Source: an uncultured Prevotella sp.
GTDB lineage: Bacteria; Bacteroidota; Bacteroidia; Bacteroidales; Bacteroidaceae
DNA length: 64,000 nucleotides
Assembly (NCBI GenBank): GCA_946415755.1
Contig: CAMKTS010000008.1
Span: 1-64,000, forward strand
Direction of reading: 5' to 3'
The notes below the pieces were generated by a model, which saw only the letters and a program-made list of their open reading frames with translations, had not been told where the DNA came from and did no database searches. A program made the position numbers and the translations under genes. Of the stretch, positions 34,365 through 42,947 are shown piece by piece; the stretch's first letter is position 1; the number at the start of each line of letters is the position of its first letter.

Positions 34365-35207
34365 ATGGAACAAGACAAGAATAACTATAACTCGCCGTCG
34401 GAGATAGGCGACCACCTAAAGATAACCTACATTCCTACCTATCTGCTGGCAATGGCAGTAACCCTGCTTATTGCAGCATTCATCGTATGGGGCATTTTGG
34501 GAAATGTGAGCGACAAGGCCTACTACTCCGGCGTGATATTCCCCGCAGGGGGCACCAACGACATCACACTACCCAACAGTGGCATAGTGCGCAACATCAT
34601 GGTACATAACGGCGACAGCATCCACGAGGGACAGACGGTGGCTACAGTATCGGTCGGCGGCGGCTACAGCTTTCTGACGAGCACGGTGAGCGGACTGGTA
34701 ATCAACGTGAAGGGCGAGGGCGATTCGTTCGAGGCCTTCGAGCCTATCGTGAGCGTGGTGAAGAGCGGCGCTGCCAACTCGCAGATGCATCTCATCGCCT
34801 TTGCCAACAACGAGGCTCAGCGCCATCTGTGCGTCGGAATGGAAGCGCAGGTGTGGCCCGCCAACGAGAAGCGCGACGAGATAGGCTATGTGCGCGGCCG
34901 CATCACGCAGGTGGTGCGCTACCCAGCCGCTGCCGACGAGGTGCGTCAGAAGCTGCGGTCGGACATCATGGCCCAGCATCTTCTGTCCAACGGCGACGAG
35001 CTGGTCTACGAGGTGCGCATCGACTTGCAGCGAGTCCCTGACGACCCGACAAGCTACGACTGGTCGTTCGGCAAGCCCGACGATGTGAACATGGAGATTG
35101 GCACCTACTGTTCCGTACTCACCGAGACCCGTCGGCGCAGCATGTTCCAGTATCTGTTTGAGTCGTCACGCACCCACTTCCGTCATCTCCAGCAAATGTT
35201 TGAATAA
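34365..35207 (+). CDS. HlyD-type membrane fusion protein of an NHLM-like exporter
   Basis: 280 residues. One membrane span at about 27-50 (LLAMAVTLLIAAFIVWGILG) is followed by a periplasmic biotinyl-lipoyl-like half-motif (SGIVRNIMVHNGDSIHEGQTV) and a second half near 105-125 (GLVINVKGEGDSFEAFEPI). It has little coiled-coil hairpin, which fits the compact NHLM-bacteriocin-system HlyD family. It couples the inner-membrane ABC proteins to the outer-membrane channel. The stop overlaps the next start by one base (TAATG), giving tight translational coupling. Confidence 0.85.
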   Translation: MEQDKNNYNSPSEIGDHLKITYIPTYLLAMAVTLLIAAFIVWGILGNVSDKAYYSGVIFPAGGTNDITLPNSGIVRNIMVHNGDSIHEGQTVATVSVGGGYSFLTSTVSGLVINVKGEGDSFEAFEPIVSVVKSGAANSQMHLIAFANNEAQRHLCVGMEAQVWPANEKRDEIGYVRGRITQVVRYPAAADEVRQKLRSDIMAQHLLSNGDELVYEVRIDLQRVPDDPTSYDWSFGKPDDVNMEIGTYCSVLTETRRRSMFQYLFESSRTHFRHLQQMFE

Positions 35208-36958
35208 TGAAGAGAGAGGCGCAAGACAAGAAATCCGGACTGTCGATGCAGTCGGCACTCAGCTATTTCCTGAAGGGCAATATCTTATTTGCCTTCAATG
35301 CCATAGTGCTCATTGCCATCGATTCCATAGTCTGCATATTCCCGTCACTGTTCCAGCAGGTATATACAGACCAGATCATCACCCACAAGAACCCCGAATG
35401 GTTTACGCCGCTGATCTCTATTTATATCCTGATGTTCGCCCTTGACCTCTTGATTTGGATTGTGTTCTCTGTCCTGCGCCGGCAGAGCCAGGCCAAACTC
35501 AATATCACCACTTCGGCCAACTATCTGTGGACGGTTCTGAAACTGCCGATGACCCAGCTCACCCAGTTTTCGCCCGGCGACCTGGTGGCCCGCTATTCCT
35601 CCATCTCGAAGACCATCAGGCTGTTGGACTACGCCTTGCCGGTCATCAGCATCACCATCCTGCCCATTGCCAGCAGCTATCTTGTCATGCTTTTCAACTG
35701 GAAGCTGGGACTGTTGGAAATATTCTCCATCCTGTTGCTCGTCTACGTGATGCGCAGGACTTCCAAGCTGCAGAAAAAGATAGCCATGGGTTTGGAGGTG
35801 ACAGATGCACGACTTCAGAACGTCACAATGACGGGAATGAGTAACCTGGAGACCATCAAGGCCTTAGGTTGCGAGTGTGCCTTCTATGCGCAGTGGGAAA
35901 AGGCTTTCGCTCAGGCTATGAATGCGCGTGTGAAAACGGTCAGCACCTCCATCTATATCAAGGCTCTGCCTGAGGTTGTGCTGCAACTGACCAACGCCGT
36001 CATCCTCTGCCTGGGTACGTGGCTTATCCTGCAAGGCGAGCTGACCCCCGGCATGCTCCTGGCCTCTCAGGGACTCATCAACGAAACCATTTATCCCATC
36101 AACAGAACGATAGAATGCGTTCAGACCCTTTTGAGGGTTAACTCATCCATCCAGCGCCTCAAGGACGTGACAGACTGCAATCATGAGTGTGCCGACCTGC
36201 GGCTTCCCAATGCTGACGAGTTGCCCGACGAGGCCAAGCTGACGGGTGAGATAGAGCTGCGCGACGTCACCTTCGGCTACGACCGCTCGCTGCCCCCCAT
36301 CCTCAGCCACTTCTCGCTGAAGATCAAGGCCGGCGAGCGCATCGCCCTGGTCGGTCCCTCCGGCTGCGGCAAGAGTACGGTGCTGAGCCTGGTCTCTGGC
36401 CTGTATGAGCCGTGGGAGGGTGAAGTACTCTTCGACGGCAAGCCCCGCAAAGCAATCGACCGTATGACCTTCGTCAACTCAGTCTCCGTTATCAATCAGG
36501 ACGTGACGCTCTTCGAAGGCACCATTGCCGACAACATCAAGATGTGGGACGAGTCGATAGAAGATTTCGCCATGATGCTGGCCAGCAACGATGCGCAGAT
36601 CCACGAGGAAATCATGGAACGCCCCGGAGCCTACCAGGGTGAGGTGGCCGAGCGCGGCAAGAACTTCAGCGGCGGACAGCGGCAGCGCATCGAGATAGCC
36701 ACCGCGCTGGCCAAAGAACCCACTATCCTGCTGATGGACGAGGGCACTTCGGCGCTAGACCCCAAGACGGAATCCAAGGTGATGGAAAACATCTATGGTC
36801 AGGGCATGACGCTGATTATGATTGCCCACCGCCTGGAAACCATTGCCGACTGCGACCAGATCTACGTGGTAGAACACGGACACATCACCCAACACGGCAC
36901 CCACGAAGAGCTGAGCCAAAGGGACGGTCTGTATAGTAATCTCCTAAAATACGCCTGA
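35207..36958 (+). CDS. NHLM ABC1-type permease/ATPase lacking the C39 peptidase
   Basis: 583 residues: a six-span ABC transmembrane domain (about 20-300), then an ATPase domain with Walker A GPSGCGKST (about 383-391), signature NFSGGQRQRIEIA (about 486) and Walker B ILLMDEGTSALDP. The permease stretches SLFQQVYTDQII and LKLPMTQLTQFSPGDLVARY match NHLM-type ABC1 exporters (HlyB/PCAT-like). Standard ABC1 proteins begin with a ~130-residue C39 Cys protease that cuts the leader; here the first span begins at about residue 25, so that domain is absent. The Q-loop region reads INQDVTLFEGTI. It is expected to pair with the next gene product. Confidence 0.88.
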   Translation: MKREAQDKKSGLSMQSALSYFLKGNILFAFNAIVLIAIDSIVCIFPSLFQQVYTDQIITHKNPEWFTPLISIYILMFALDLLIWIVFSVLRRQSQAKLNITTSANYLWTVLKLPMTQLTQFSPGDLVARYSSISKTIRLLDYALPVISITILPIASSYLVMLFNWKLGLLEIFSILLLVYVMRRTSKLQKKIAMGLEVTDARLQNVTMTGMSNLETIKALGCECAFYAQWEKAFAQAMNARVKTVSTSIYIKALPEVVLQLTNAVILCLGTWLILQGELTPGMLLASQGLINETIYPINRTIECVQTLLRVNSSIQRLKDVTDCNHECADLRLPNADELPDEAKLTGEIELRDVTFGYDRSLPPILSHFSLKIKAGERIALVGPSGCGKSTVLSLVSGLYEPWEGEVLFDGKPRKAIDRMTFVNSVSVINQDVTLFEGTIADNIKMWDESIEDFAMMLASNDAQIHEEIMERPGAYQGEVAERGKNFSGGQRQRIEIATALAKEPTILLMDEGTSALDPKTESKVMENIYGQGMTLIMIAHRLETIADCDQIYVVEHGHITQHGTHEELSQRDGLYSNLLKYA

Positions 36959-36962
36959 TGCC

Positions 36963-39053
36963 ATGAAAAATATATTCCTTCAGCAGTTAGCCCAGCGTAT
37001 GGATGGAGACCGTAAGGCGATGAGCCAGACGATGGAAATCCTGCGCGCCATGATTGACAGGAAGTTGTGGAAGCAGATGGAGTCGTCGGTGGACTTGCCG
37101 TTGGACCTGGATCAGATAGAAACACAACTGGACCGCTATAACATTTTCTTCCGCTACATCACGCTCTCCGACGGCTGGTGGACGCGCTGTACCGGCTACA
37201 TGATGGGATTCATGGCCGACAGCCATACCCCTGTCATTCTCAAACCCGGCTTCACCGACTATACCTTTATCCACCCGGTGACGGGCCATGTCATGACGGC
37301 GAGCAAACATGCCGACCTGCTGAAGCAAGAGGCACTGATAGCCTGCGTGCCTTTTGAAGAAGAAAAGCTGACGGTCAAGTCCATCCTCCGCTACGCTGCT
37401 GACAGCCTGTGCATATCCGACTTGCTCTTCACCCTGCTGGCCTGTGTGGGCGTCGCGCTGCTGACCATGTGTACGCCGTACGTGAGCAAGCTGATCTTCT
37501 CGGAAGTCATTCCCTCCGGCGATTCCGGACAGATTGTCCCCATCGCCACACTGCTCTTCAGCGCTGCCGCCGGACTGGTCATGGTACAGGTAGCCCGCAA
37601 TCTGGTGGTGGTGCGCATCAAGGACAAGGTGGAGTATGCGCTGCAGACCGCCCTGATGTCGCGCCTGCTGCTACTGCCGGCCACGTTTGCCAAGAAGTTT
37701 ACGCCTGGCGACCTCTCCAACCGCTTGCTGTCGCTGTCGCGCGTCAGTTCCAGTCTGACGGCCAATTTCCTGTCTACGCTCCTGACCTTCCTGTTCTCCG
37801 CCATCATGTTCGTACAGTTCTTCGTCTATGGCGGAGCGCTGCTCTGCACCGGTGTCATCGTCGTCGTGATACAGATTGTGGCCATCATGGTGGAGTATTA
37901 CTATATTAAGAAGGTGCAACTCAGCGTAAATGCCGGCAGTTCACACCTCGTAGGCACCCTGTTTGCCCTGTTTTCAGGCATCCAGAAAATCAAGACCACC
38001 GGAGCCGAGTTCCGCGCTCTCCATCAGTGGGCTTTAGGCTACGCCCCCACCGAGGTCTATAGCAGCCGCCAGCCACTGGCCAGTTTCTATATCACTGGTA
38101 TCAGCTACTGCCTGAAGTTCCTGCCTATGATAGTGACCATGTGGGCGGCCTGGCAGTACCAGCTGTCGCTCTCCGACTATATCGCCTATTGTGCCGTCCT
38201 GGGACTCGTCTGCAATGCCGTATCCAACTTGCAAGGCATTACTAAGATGGTGTCGCGCCTGCTGCCGGAGATACAGCTCTGCCGTCCCATCCTCGAGGCC
38301 AAGACGGAGGTCAAGGCCGGCAGCCATGTGGTAAAGAATATATCAGGCCGGGTGGACATCCGGAGCCTGAAGTTCCGCTATGCCCCTGACATGCCGTTGC
38401 TCTTCGACGGGCTCAACCTGACCATCAATAGCGGCGACTACGTAGCGCTGGTCGGAGCTTCGGGCTGCGGCAAGAGTACGCTGATGCGCCTGATGATGGG
38501 ACTGGAGAAACCGCTGGCGGGCTCGGTGTTCTACGACCAATACGACATCTCAGACATCAACCTGCGCAGCCTGCGCCGCTACTGCATCGGCATCTGCATG
38601 CAGGACGGCCAGCTCGTGGAGGGTACCATCCGCGACAACATCATCTTCAACAACCCGCTACTGACCGATGATGACGCGTGGGAGGCAGCACGCCTGGCAG
38701 CGCTCGATGGCGACATCCGCAATTTCCCCTTGGGCATGGACACGCCTATCACCGTCGATGGCAAAGGCGTGTCGGGCGGACAGCGCCAGCGCATACTCAT
38801 TGCGCGCGCACTGGTCAGAAAGCCCAAGGTGCTCTTCCTCGACGAGGCGACGTCGGCCCTCGACAATATCAGCCAGCACACAGTGGTTGAGAACCTGGCC
38901 CAACTGAAATGTACGCGCATCGTCATTGCCCACCGCCTGAGTACCATACAGAAGTGCAACCGCATCATCGTGCTGAAGGACGGGCGCGTGGCAGCCGACG
39001 GCAACTTCAAGGAGCTACAGGCACAAGGTTATTTCCCAAGTGACAACGAGTAA
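36963..39053 (+). CDS. NHLM ABC2-type permease/ATPase
   Basis: 696 residues. The N-terminal ~140 residues show the NHLM ABC2-specific domain: YITLSDGWWTRCTGYMMGFM, PVILKPGFTDYTFIHPVTG and the link IACVPFEEEKLTVKSILRYA. A permease domain (150-450) follows, then an ATPase with Walker A GASGCGKST (about 498), signature VSGGQRQRILIA (about 602) and Walker B VLFLDEATSALDN. The N-terminal domain is not a C39 peptidase: no Cys-His pair in the right setting. With the ABC1-like protein it probably forms a heterodimeric exporter. It starts 4 bases after the previous stop. Confidence 0.9.
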   Translation: MKNIFLQQLAQRMDGDRKAMSQTMEILRAMIDRKLWKQMESSVDLPLDLDQIETQLDRYNIFFRYITLSDGWWTRCTGYMMGFMADSHTPVILKPGFTDYTFIHPVTGHVMTASKHADLLKQEALIACVPFEEEKLTVKSILRYAADSLCISDLLFTLLACVGVALLTMCTPYVSKLIFSEVIPSGDSGQIVPIATLLFSAAAGLVMVQVARNLVVVRIKDKVEYALQTALMSRLLLLPATFAKKFTPGDLSNRLLSLSRVSSSLTANFLSTLLTFLFSAIMFVQFFVYGGALLCTGVIVVVIQIVAIMVEYYYIKKVQLSVNAGSSHLVGTLFALFSGIQKIKTTGAEFRALHQWALGYAPTEVYSSRQPLASFYITGISYCLKFLPMIVTMWAAWQYQLSLSDYIAYCAVLGLVCNAVSNLQGITKMVSRLLPEIQLCRPILEAKTEVKAGSHVVKNISGRVDIRSLKFRYAPDMPLLFDGLNLTINSGDYVALVGASGCGKSTLMRLMMGLEKPLAGSVFYDQYDISDINLRSLRRYCIGICMQDGQLVEGTIRDNIIFNNPLLTDDDAWEAARLAALDGDIRNFPLGMDTPITVDGKGVSGGQRQRILIARALVRKPKVLFLDEATSALDNISQHTVVENLAQLKCTRIVIAHRLSTIQKCNRIIVLKDGRVAADGNFKELQAQGYFPSDNE

Positions 39054-39060
39054 GAAACGA

Positions 39061-40494
39061 ATGATGAAGAATAAAATCTATATACGCCTGACATTACTCT
39101 GTATGCTACCATTGGGCAGCTGGGGTCAGACATCGCTGACCCTGGACGAGGTGATACGACTGGCGCAAGACAGTGCCATCACCGCTTTCCAGAGCCGACA
39201 GGAATACCGTAGCCGACAGGCCTCCTACGAGGCTTTCGAGGCCTTGCGCAAGCCACAGCTGTCGCTGAAGGTCGTACCCAACTACTCCCGCATCGTCAGT
39301 GACCCGACCCGCGACTATGTCTACCTGCGCAACTACGACATTTTCTCTACCTCGGCTCAGCTGAGGCTCACCCAGAAGGTACTGCCCTTCGGTGGCGAGG
39401 CTTACGTCGGCACACAGGCCATCTGGAGCGAGTTTTTCCGCGAAAGTGCCTCAGGCTATCCCCGCCAGTTCGTAGCCAGCCCGCTGCTGGTGGGCTATAG
39501 CCATAGCTTGCTGGGATATAATCCCTTCCGCTGGGAGAAACGGGTGGAGGATCAGCGGCTGTTGGCTGCCCGCCGCCAGCAAGAGTACGACCTGCGGCGC
39601 ATTGCCGAGGAGGCCGCCATACGCTATTTCCGACTGGCCCGCCAGCAGCGGATGCTGCAAATGCGTCAGGAAGAACTGATGATGAGCGACACACTGCTGA
39701 GCATTGCCCGCGAGAAGGCCACCATTGCCATCGTCACGCTGGCCGAACTGCACGCTGTCGAGTTGCAGCAGCAGAATGCCGCCAACCTTCTGGCTGTGGC
39801 CCGTCAGGAAGAGTTGAAGGCCAGGACGGAGCTGTCATCATTCCTGCGCATCAAGCCGACACCCGCCGCCCTGCCTCTGCTTGACATCCCCACCACGCCA
39901 CCGCCTACCGACCATACGGCTGCCGAGGTTGTCGGACGTGCCGTGAGCAACAGTCCCGCCTACCAGCAGCAGTTGGCCGAACTGACCGAAGCCCGTCACC
40001 AGGAAGACAAGACAAATAAAGAGCGGGGTGTCAACATCGGAGTCGATGTCAATCTGGGACTGCAGCAAGTCAGCAATACCCTCGGCAGTGCTTATAAAGA
40101 CCAGCGTTTATATGCCTTGGGCGCTGTGCAGTTTACGATACCGCTCATAGACCATGGCGCAGCCAAGAAGCGGCATGCCGCTGCCACGGCGTGGGTCGAG
40201 CGGCAGGAGTCGGCGCTCCTCGAGGCAGAACGTCGGTTGGCAGAAGACGCCACCGTCACCCTGCAGAAACTACAGACATACCGGGCGATGCTTGAAAGCA
40301 CCCGGCAGACCGTAGAGTTGGCAGAAGAGGCATTCAATGAGACCGCCGACAACTATGCCAACGGCCTCTGCGACATCAACACCTTTACGCTGGCACAGTC
40401 GCGATGGGCGACGGCTTACAACAACTACCTGACGGTCATGGAAGACTTCTGGACAACACACTATCACCTGCAAACCCTCATACAATATGAATAA
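39061..40494 (+). CDS. TolC-type outer-membrane channel
   Basis: About 477 residues from ATG 39061; an in-frame ATG at 39040 inside the previous gene is less likely. Signal peptide MMKNKIYIRLTLLCMLPLGSWG. Two outer-membrane-efflux-protein repeats: TLDEVIRLAQDSAITAF with the coiled coil 100-260, and VGRAVSNSPAYQQQLAELTE with 300-470. It gives the exporter a route through the outer membrane. NHLM systems of Gram-positive bacteria lack this component, so it marks adaptation to a two-membrane cell. Its 3' end overlaps the next gene by 8 bases. Confidence 0.88.
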   Translation: MMKNKIYIRLTLLCMLPLGSWGQTSLTLDEVIRLAQDSAITAFQSRQEYRSRQASYEAFEALRKPQLSLKVVPNYSRIVSDPTRDYVYLRNYDIFSTSAQLRLTQKVLPFGGEAYVGTQAIWSEFFRESASGYPRQFVASPLLVGYSHSLLGYNPFRWEKRVEDQRLLAARRQQEYDLRRIAEEAAIRYFRLARQQRMLQMRQEELMMSDTLLSIAREKATIAIVTLAELHAVELQQQNAANLLAVARQEELKARTELSSFLRIKPTPAALPLLDIPTTPPPTDHTAAEVVGRAVSNSPAYQQQLAELTEARHQEDKTNKERGVNIGVDVNLGLQQVSNTLGSAYKDQRLYALGAVQFTIPLIDHGAAKKRHAAATAWVERQESALLEAERRLAEDATVTLQKLQTYRAMLESTRQTVELAEEAFNETADNYANGLCDINTFTLAQSRWATAYNNYLTVMEDFWTTHYHLQTLIQYE

Positions 40495-41347
40495 TAATAT
40501 GCGTTTATCGGTTATTGGTCTCTTTACCCTTTCGCTCTTCACTGCCTGCCAGCAGAAGCGCGATGCACAGCTTACCCCTGAAGCGGCTGACACGCTGACG
40601 GTGAAACACGACGAGTCCTCGGCACTCCAGAAGCAGCACGCCTATACAACGGTTACCAAGGGCAAGATAGAAACAGTACGTGAGATTCCCGTCTTCAGCC
40701 GTCTGGCCGAACAGATAGTCATGTTCGGCATAAAGGGGGAAGGGCAGTATGTCAAGAAGGGGCAGGTCGTGGCACGACTGAGCGACGCTGCTCTGCGCGA
40801 GAAGATACTCCACAGCCAAGCCAAACTGGAGAAGGCCGAATTCCAATACCAGGCCATCCTGATGGGACAGGGCTATAAGCACGACCATTTAGACGAAGCA
40901 CCGGAGAACATCAAGCGACTGGCACGCATCAACAGCGGCTACAACGAAGTCAAGGCCGAACTGCACGAACTGGAGCACATGCTGTCCTACTGCACCATTA
41001 CCGCCCCCGTCTCCGGGTACGTCTCGAAGATTCGCAACACGCTCTATGGGGCTGCCCAACCCGGCGAAGCCCTCTTCTACATCGTAGACGGTGACCATTT
41101 GAAGGTGGGCTTTAACGTGCTTGAGAACGAGCTGGCGAAGTACGTGGGCGAGGTCAGCATCACGGTCTCCACCATCACCTTCCCCGACGAGAAGCATACG
41201 GCAACCATCTCTGCCATCAGTCCGGTCATTGACAGTAACGGCATGGCGCACATCGAGGCGATGCTACAGCCCCACCCGCATCTGGCACCAGGCATGACAG
41301 CATTTGTAACCATCGACGAAAAGCCTGACACCGCCGTGACGAAATAG
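40487..41347 (+). CDS. Second periplasmic adaptor (RND/HlyD-type lipoprotein)
   Basis: 286 residues. The signal ends in a lipobox (FTAC, Cys about 21). Lipoyl half-motifs are GIKGEGQYVKKGQVVARL and YCTITAPVSGYVSKIRNTL, separated by a short helical hairpin (AALREKILHSQAKLEKAEF to VKAELHELEHML), then a beta-barrel and a membrane-proximal domain. It resembles adaptors of RND pumps, but no RND pump gene is present. It may bridge the ABC/HlyD complex to TolC. Last gene of the operon; a palindromic terminator follows. Confidence 0.85.
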   Translation: MNNNMRLSVIGLFTLSLFTACQQKRDAQLTPEAADTLTVKHDESSALQKQHAYTTVTKGKIETVREIPVFSRLAEQIVMFGIKGEGQYVKKGQVVARLSDAALREKILHSQAKLEKAEFQYQAILMGQGYKHDHLDEAPENIKRLARINSGYNEVKAELHELEHMLSYCTITAPVSGYVSKIRNTLYGAAQPGEALFYIVDGDHLKVGFNVLENELAKYVGEVSITVSTITFPDEKHTATISAISPVIDSNGMAHIEAMLQPHPHLAPGMTAFVTIDEKPDTAVTK

Positions 41348-41359
41348 CGTCAAAAACAA

Positions 41360-41377
41360 AGGGGGATGCATCCCCCT
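41360..41377. terminator. Bidirectional terminator between the export operon and the P-loop lipoprotein gene
   Basis: Perfect 18-base palindrome AGGGGGATGCATCCCCCT with A-rich sequence on the left and T-rich on the right, suitable for both convergent genes. Confidence 0.75.
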
Positions 41378-41392
41378 GATATTTATATAAGA

Positions 41393-42265
41393 TCACTGTA
41401 AAGCCGCAATCTGCTCGGCGGTCAGCTTGCCGGAGTCAATATACGACTGCTTGATGGCATAGAGCTTCTGTTGCAAGTCTTCTGTCATCGTGTAGTCCCA
41501 CTGCTTAGCCTCTTCGGTGGTCACGCGCCGGCCTCCGTTGTTGTGGCTGTTGTCCAGACAGTAGAACTTCATGTCGGGATAATGCTCCTCGATGTATTCC
41601 ACACGGCCCTGATACTGTGGGAAGACGGCGATATAGGCCTCACAAGTCACGGCACGATTGGAGTGAATCAGTCGCTCCATGCAGTTGGTATAGCCTGTCT
41701 CGGCATCGTTGTATACATAGATAAGGTGGGGGGCAAAGCCGCGATTCCCGCTCTTGGCCACCATCTCGTCGAAGTATTTCACATTGTTGTAGGCACCCTC
41801 AGAGACTACGCCGACCTCACTGACCAGTTTCTTCAGGTCGGGATTGTTATTCAGGCTGGTTGTCTTGCCACATCCGTACATGCCCATCGTGAAGAGGATG
41901 GTCCTGTTGTTAGCCGCTTCGGCGCGGTCCATCAGACGGATGAACACGACGCTGTCTATCAGCCAACCGGCCTCCCGGTAGTCGAACACATTCAGACGTG
42001 TATAGCCGATGCACTTCAGCAAATCCCTCGTCATATCGGGATCCAGCAGGTTACCGCAGTCGGCCATATATACATTTACCAGCGAATCGAGATGGTTCCT
42101 GGTCCACTCCACGGCAGCTTTGCCTTTGAGAATGACGGGTTGCTGTATGGGTTGTTGAACAGCATAGTCTTCGTTGCTACAAGATGTCAGGGCTGCCGAG
42201 CTACCGATGGTCAGGACGAGGGCCGTCATCCACAGTTGGATGGTTTTCATTGTTTTGGTTTTCAT
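41393..42265 (-). CDS. Exported lipoprotein with a zeta-toxin-like P-loop domain
   Basis: 290 residues. The signal peptide ends in LTSC (Cys29), so the protein should be lipid-anchored outside the cytoplasm. The mature part nevertheless has a classical Walker A, GMYGCGKTT at 128-136, preceded by NRTILFT (beta-1) and followed by a Ser/Asn-rich helix. HLIYVYNDAETGYTNCMERL and a C-terminal NHNNGG-like loop (DNSHNNGGRR) recall the zeta-toxin/chloramphenicol-phosphotransferase branch of small-molecule kinases. Such enzymes need ATP, which is scarce in the periplasm, so it may be an effector acting in another cell or a reused fold. Convergent with the export operon. The start could also be 42250. 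Confidence 0.65.
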   Translation of the reverse strand: MKTKTMKTIQLWMTALVLTIGSSAALTSCSNEDYAVQQPIQQPVILKGKAAVEWTRNHLDSLVNVYMADCGNLLDPDMTRDLLKCIGYTRLNVFDYREAGWLIDSVVFIRLMDRAEAANNRTILFTMGMYGCGKTTSLNNNPDLKKLVSEVGVVSEGAYNNVKYFDEMVAKSGNRGFAPHLIYVYNDAETGYTNCMERLIHSNRAVTCEAYIAVFPQYQGRVEYIEEHYPDMKFYCLDNSHNNGGRRVTTEEAKQWDYTMTEDLQQKLYAIKQSYIDSGKLTAEQIAALQ

Positions 42266-42305
42266 TGCTTGGTCTCCTATGTTTTTTACTCAAAAGATTT
42301 CGCTG

Positions 42306-42313
42306 CAAAGTTA
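42306..42313 (-). promoter_or_regulatory. -7 promoter element of the P-loop lipoprotein gene
   Basis: TAACTTTG on the minus strand, 40 bases before the ATG. A GTTG lies 20 bases further upstream. Confidence 0.6.
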
Positions 42314-42418
42314 TAAATTGTTTTTGAACAAAACAACTTTTAAGCCGGACAAACGCTGTTTTTTTCCAAAGAATAGTGAAAAAGCAGTGCTTTTCTCGGC
42401 CAATCAAAAAAGAATTTG

Positions 42419-42426
42419 TATTTTTG
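42419..42426 (+). promoter_or_regulatory. -7 promoter element of the DUF3089 remnant-amidohydrolase-MATE unit
   Basis: TATTTTTG, about 98 bases before the ATG at 42525. No clear -33 box. The rest of the 259-bp gap (42266-42524) is AT-rich and holds no gene. Confidence 0.5.
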
Positions 42427-42524
42427 CATCATACATATCAAACGCCATTCAATGATGTACAATCTGCTGCTAATAAAGTGTAAAAAAACTATTATTCGAT
42501 ACATCTATTTAAAAAGACAACAAT

Positions 42525-42912
42525 ATGAAAGAGACTATTGACTATTCCAAGAAGGAAAACTGGTATCAGATTCCAGAGATTACCAAGGATGTGGACACGT
42601 TCTACATCTATGCAACAGAGTACATCATGGGCAGCCTGATGGAGGGTGCTTCCGAGTATGCATCATTGGACAATGAAGAGATGCTACAGGGTGCCGCAGG
42701 CGAATATCGGCGCAGATGCCCAAGTGCTGCCCGACCGTGGCGTAGTGGTGACACATGCCAAAGGAACGGAAATGGACGAAGAGACTATCAAAGTAGCCGG
42801 TGAATTCTTCGGCCCGGATGGCCGCCACGGTGAGGATTACGCGCTCTTCTACAACAACATCAAGGACAATGTGGCCAAGCGCATCGCAGCTTACATGGCG
42901 AACCAAAAGTAA
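42525..42912 (+). pseudogene. DUF3089 gene with internal deletion and frameshift
   Basis: The N-terminal part reads MKETIDYSKKENWYQIPEIT, then KDVDTFYIYATEYIMGSLME, the start of the DUF3089 alpha/beta-hydrolase-like family. At about 42690 coding similarity moves to another frame: GADAQVLPDRGVVVTHAKGT, then EFFGPDGRHGEDYALFYNNI and KDNVAKRIAAYMANQK, which matches the family's C-terminus and the second fragment at 46041. The ~200 residues between them, with the nucleophile motif, are missing. It lies 35 bases before the amidohydrolase gene. Confidence 0.7.
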
Positions 42913-42947
42913 CAGAATCACCCAATAACTAAAGAAGAAATTATAAG

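Noticed and set aside
36963..37380. C39 leader peptidase at the N-terminus of the ABC2-type protein
   Set aside because: The ~140 residues match the ABC2-specific non-peptidase domain; no Cys followed by the expected His/Asp pattern.
41360..41377. Member of the GGGGAGG palindrome family
   Set aside because: The core is GGGGGATGCATCCCCC without GAGG; its place between convergent genes fits a terminator.
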